DNA of 64,000 nt from Aurelia coerulea (lineage: Eukaryota; Cnidaria; Scyphozoa; Semaeostomeae; Ulmaridae). A program made the position numbers and the translations under genes. This document shows positions 62,124-64,000 of the stretch, piece by piece (positions within the stretch are counted from its first letter, which is position 1; every line of letters begins with the position of its first letter). The notes beneath the pieces were generated by a model. That model had not been told where the DNA came from. It worked only from the letters and a program-made list of their open reading frames with translations, and searched no databases. The stretch covers positions 7,690,501-7,754,500 of the forward strand of contig CM076955.1 in NCBI GenBank assembly GCA_039566865.1. The letters are read 5' to 3'.

Positions 62124-64000
62124 CAGTGCTATGCTTAACATACTGTAGCAGGTCATTTATGTATACAAGAAAAAGGGCTGGCCCCAATACGGAGCCTTGA
62201 GGTACCCCAGATAACACAGGAATTGACTTTGACTTGCTGTTATCTAAAACCACCCTTTGAGATCTTTCGCTAAGGAATGCCTGTATCCACCTCAAAGTCT
62301 TCCCCTTTACGCCACATTTGTTTAACTTGTACAATAGTCTATTGTGAGCAACTTTATCAAAAGCCTTGGAGAAATCCATTACAATTAGATCATTTTGATT
62401 ACCATTCTGCATTGAGAGTAGCATTTCATGTGAAAATTCAAGAAGTTGCGTTTCACAACTGCGTTTCTCCCTGAAACTATGTTGTAAGTTATATAAAATT
62501 CTGTGACTATTAAGATGTTTCATAAGTTGAGAACAGATCACATGCTCCAACACCTTACAGCATACACAAGTGAGGGAGATTGGCCTGTAGTTGACAGCCT
62601 CAGCTCTGTCTCCTTTTTTAAAAATAGGTACTATATTGGCACTTTTCCATATTTTAGGAAGCTTTCCTTGCTCTAATGAAGCATTGAAAATATGTGTTAG
62701 GGCTGGGGATATCTGACAAGAAAGTTCCTTCAGTACTCTTGGTCTCAGCTGATCTGGACCTCCTGCCTTGTGAGGTTTCAATTTATCTAATAAGTTCTTT
62801 ACTCCTGCGATGGAAACGTCAAAGTCTGGCTTAATCCAGTTACCATCACCTCTGGAGTTCTTGGCAAGATAATCTTAAAATTTATTTTCAAGGACATAGG
62901 TGTTTGATTGGAGAATGCTGATTGGAATTGATCATTAAGAGCATTTGCTTTTGCCGTTGGATCAGTCACTATATTGCCACTGACGTTTAAACTTTGCACA
63001 GCACTGCTGTCAGTCTTCTTGTGCTTAAAGAAACTCCAAAATCGTTTAGACACCTCAAATGTGTTGGACTGGGGCTCTTCCTTACTTTCTGTTATGAGAT
63101 TTTCTACGTATGACCAATATGCTTTTCGACATGCTGACTGTATGGTTTGTTTCAATTTTTTCATTTTCTCTTTTTCTTTCATTGGATTTGCAGATTTCTT
63201 GGATTTTCTATGCAGCTTTTCCCTTTTCCTGAAAAGCCTTTTTATTTCCCTGCTAATCCAGGGTGGACGATTTTTAGCACTTGTTGTTCTGTGTGGAATG
63301 TATTTCATAATGCTTCTTTCAACCTATTTGAAAATTTGTCCAAAGCATATCCACATCATCTGTTATTTCTGAACTATTTACAAAATTTAGAGAGAATGCA
63401 TGCATGTGTTCTTTTAGTGAATCCCAATCTGCTTTTTTGTATAATGGCACTTTCCTTGGCTTTTGCTTGTTAATTATGGGTTTGATATCTATTTCTGCTT
63501 GGACAATGTCATGATCACTTAGACCTGGAATTATCTGAACTGACATGACCATAAGTTCATTGTTGGTTATAAACAAGTCCAAGGTATTTTCAAGTCTTGT
63601 TGGTTCAATAACATGTTGGCTTAGGGCATGGTCATTAAGTAGATCAACAAATTTGTAAGTGACTGTTGGGTATTTGCAGTTTGGTTTTAGTGCTTTTAGG
63701 TGCCAGTCCTATCCAGGGAAGTTCATATCTCCGCCAATTATGAGCAATGAATTGGAACTTTGCCTTAATTTTTGCAATGATTCCTCAAATTGCTGTACGC
63801 TGTGCTCATCCCCTGCAGAAGGTTTATAATAGGAACATACATGTAATGTTTTGCATCCAGCTACCTCCATTTTCCCCCAAACAATTTCACAGTCTGTTTT
63901 CATTGAATTCTCCTTGGTACCAATATAATCATTTTCAAAAGCCACTAAAACTCCACCCCCATGCCTATTGCGATCTTCTCGAAAAACATTAGCAGTATAT
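62124..64000 (-). pseudogene. LINE ORF2, endonuclease and first half of RT (runs off the window)
   Basis: From the window edge down: AP-endonuclease-like region with CSYYKPSAGDE, LLIIGGDMNFPG and, near 63515, GLSDHDIV (the catalytic SDH of APE-type nucleases). Then a basic linker (PPWISREIKRLFRKREK). The RT follows, with KPHKAGGPDQLRPRVLKEL, NYRPISLTCVCCKVLEHV, IVMDFSKAFDKVAHNRLL (first catalytic Asp), LSGVPQGSVLGPALFL and INDLLQYVKHST at 62129. Defects: TAG after FPG at about 63709, small frameshifts near 63320 and 62800, and the TIR-element insertion. Otherwise domain order is complete, of CR1/L2/Jockey-like type. The N-terminus and any ORF1 lie outside the window. Confidence 0.93.

Noticed and set aside
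1..64000. CRISPR arrays, bacterial operons, rRNA genes, viral genomes
   Set aside because: None of the expected repeat spacing, operon layout or conserved rRNA blocks were seen; the regular repeats present are satellites and minisatellites.

Overview
This window looks like repeat-rich, AT-rich DNA from an invertebrate animal nuclear genome. The best guess is an anthozoan cnidarian such as a stony coral or sea anemone. The evidence is one spliced gene with GT/AG introns, an intronless KIAA1958/DUF3504-type tyrosine recombinase, a P2X7-C-like gene, THAP-domain fragments, APE-type LINEs, a Penelope-like element and very many short inverted-repeat elements, a mix I associate with coral genomes. 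No bacterial operon, rRNA gene, CRISPR array or intact cellular tRNA gene was seen. The species is an inference; protein searches would settle it.

Only two genes look able to make a whole protein. The first is the single-exon 470-residue tyrosine recombinase at 4018-5430 (-), with the full R-HxxR-H-Y catalytic set. The second is a three-exon gene at 27045-29196 (-), whose last exon encodes a cysteine-rich P2X7 C-terminal-like domain that stops short of the usual end. Its start lies about 20 bp from one arm of a 500-bp inverted duplication (29217-30370). Each arm carries the promoter side and first exon of a THAP-domain gene, and both copies are broken.

The rest is mostly mobile DNA. By region: 0-10 kb holds a degenerate tandem repeat, a LINE 3' end, the recombinase, a TIR element and a fossil RT. 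10-21 kb holds a hAT MITE with a perfect 8-bp target duplication, the AAGAAACT repeat family, a pair of GGTGGGTGCAA MITEs, a 125-bp satellite locus and small hAT and TA elements. 21-25 kb holds two nested piggyBac-like (TTAA) elements. 27-30.4 kb is the P2X7-like/THAP locus. 32-39 kb holds SINEs, one split by a MITE, a hAT element carrying another MITE, a fossil minus-strand RT split by a MITE, and two tandem plus-strand LINE RT copies. 41-46 kb holds an A-tailed retroposon, foldback elements and a 5'-truncated Penelope-like element ending in a perfect snap-back hairpin. 46.8-49 kb holds a hAT remnant with a perfect 8-bp TSD and a third TTAA element. 49-59 kb holds foldback TA elements, a LINE fragment, a hAT-like element filled with six 125-bp repeats, and a tRNA-derived SINE. 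59.4-64 kb is one minus-strand LINE (endonuclease + RT) cut by a 1.8-kb TIR element that itself contains a MITE.

The layering of insertions gives relative ages at several loci. Boundaries were read by eye; those with target-site duplications are the firmest.
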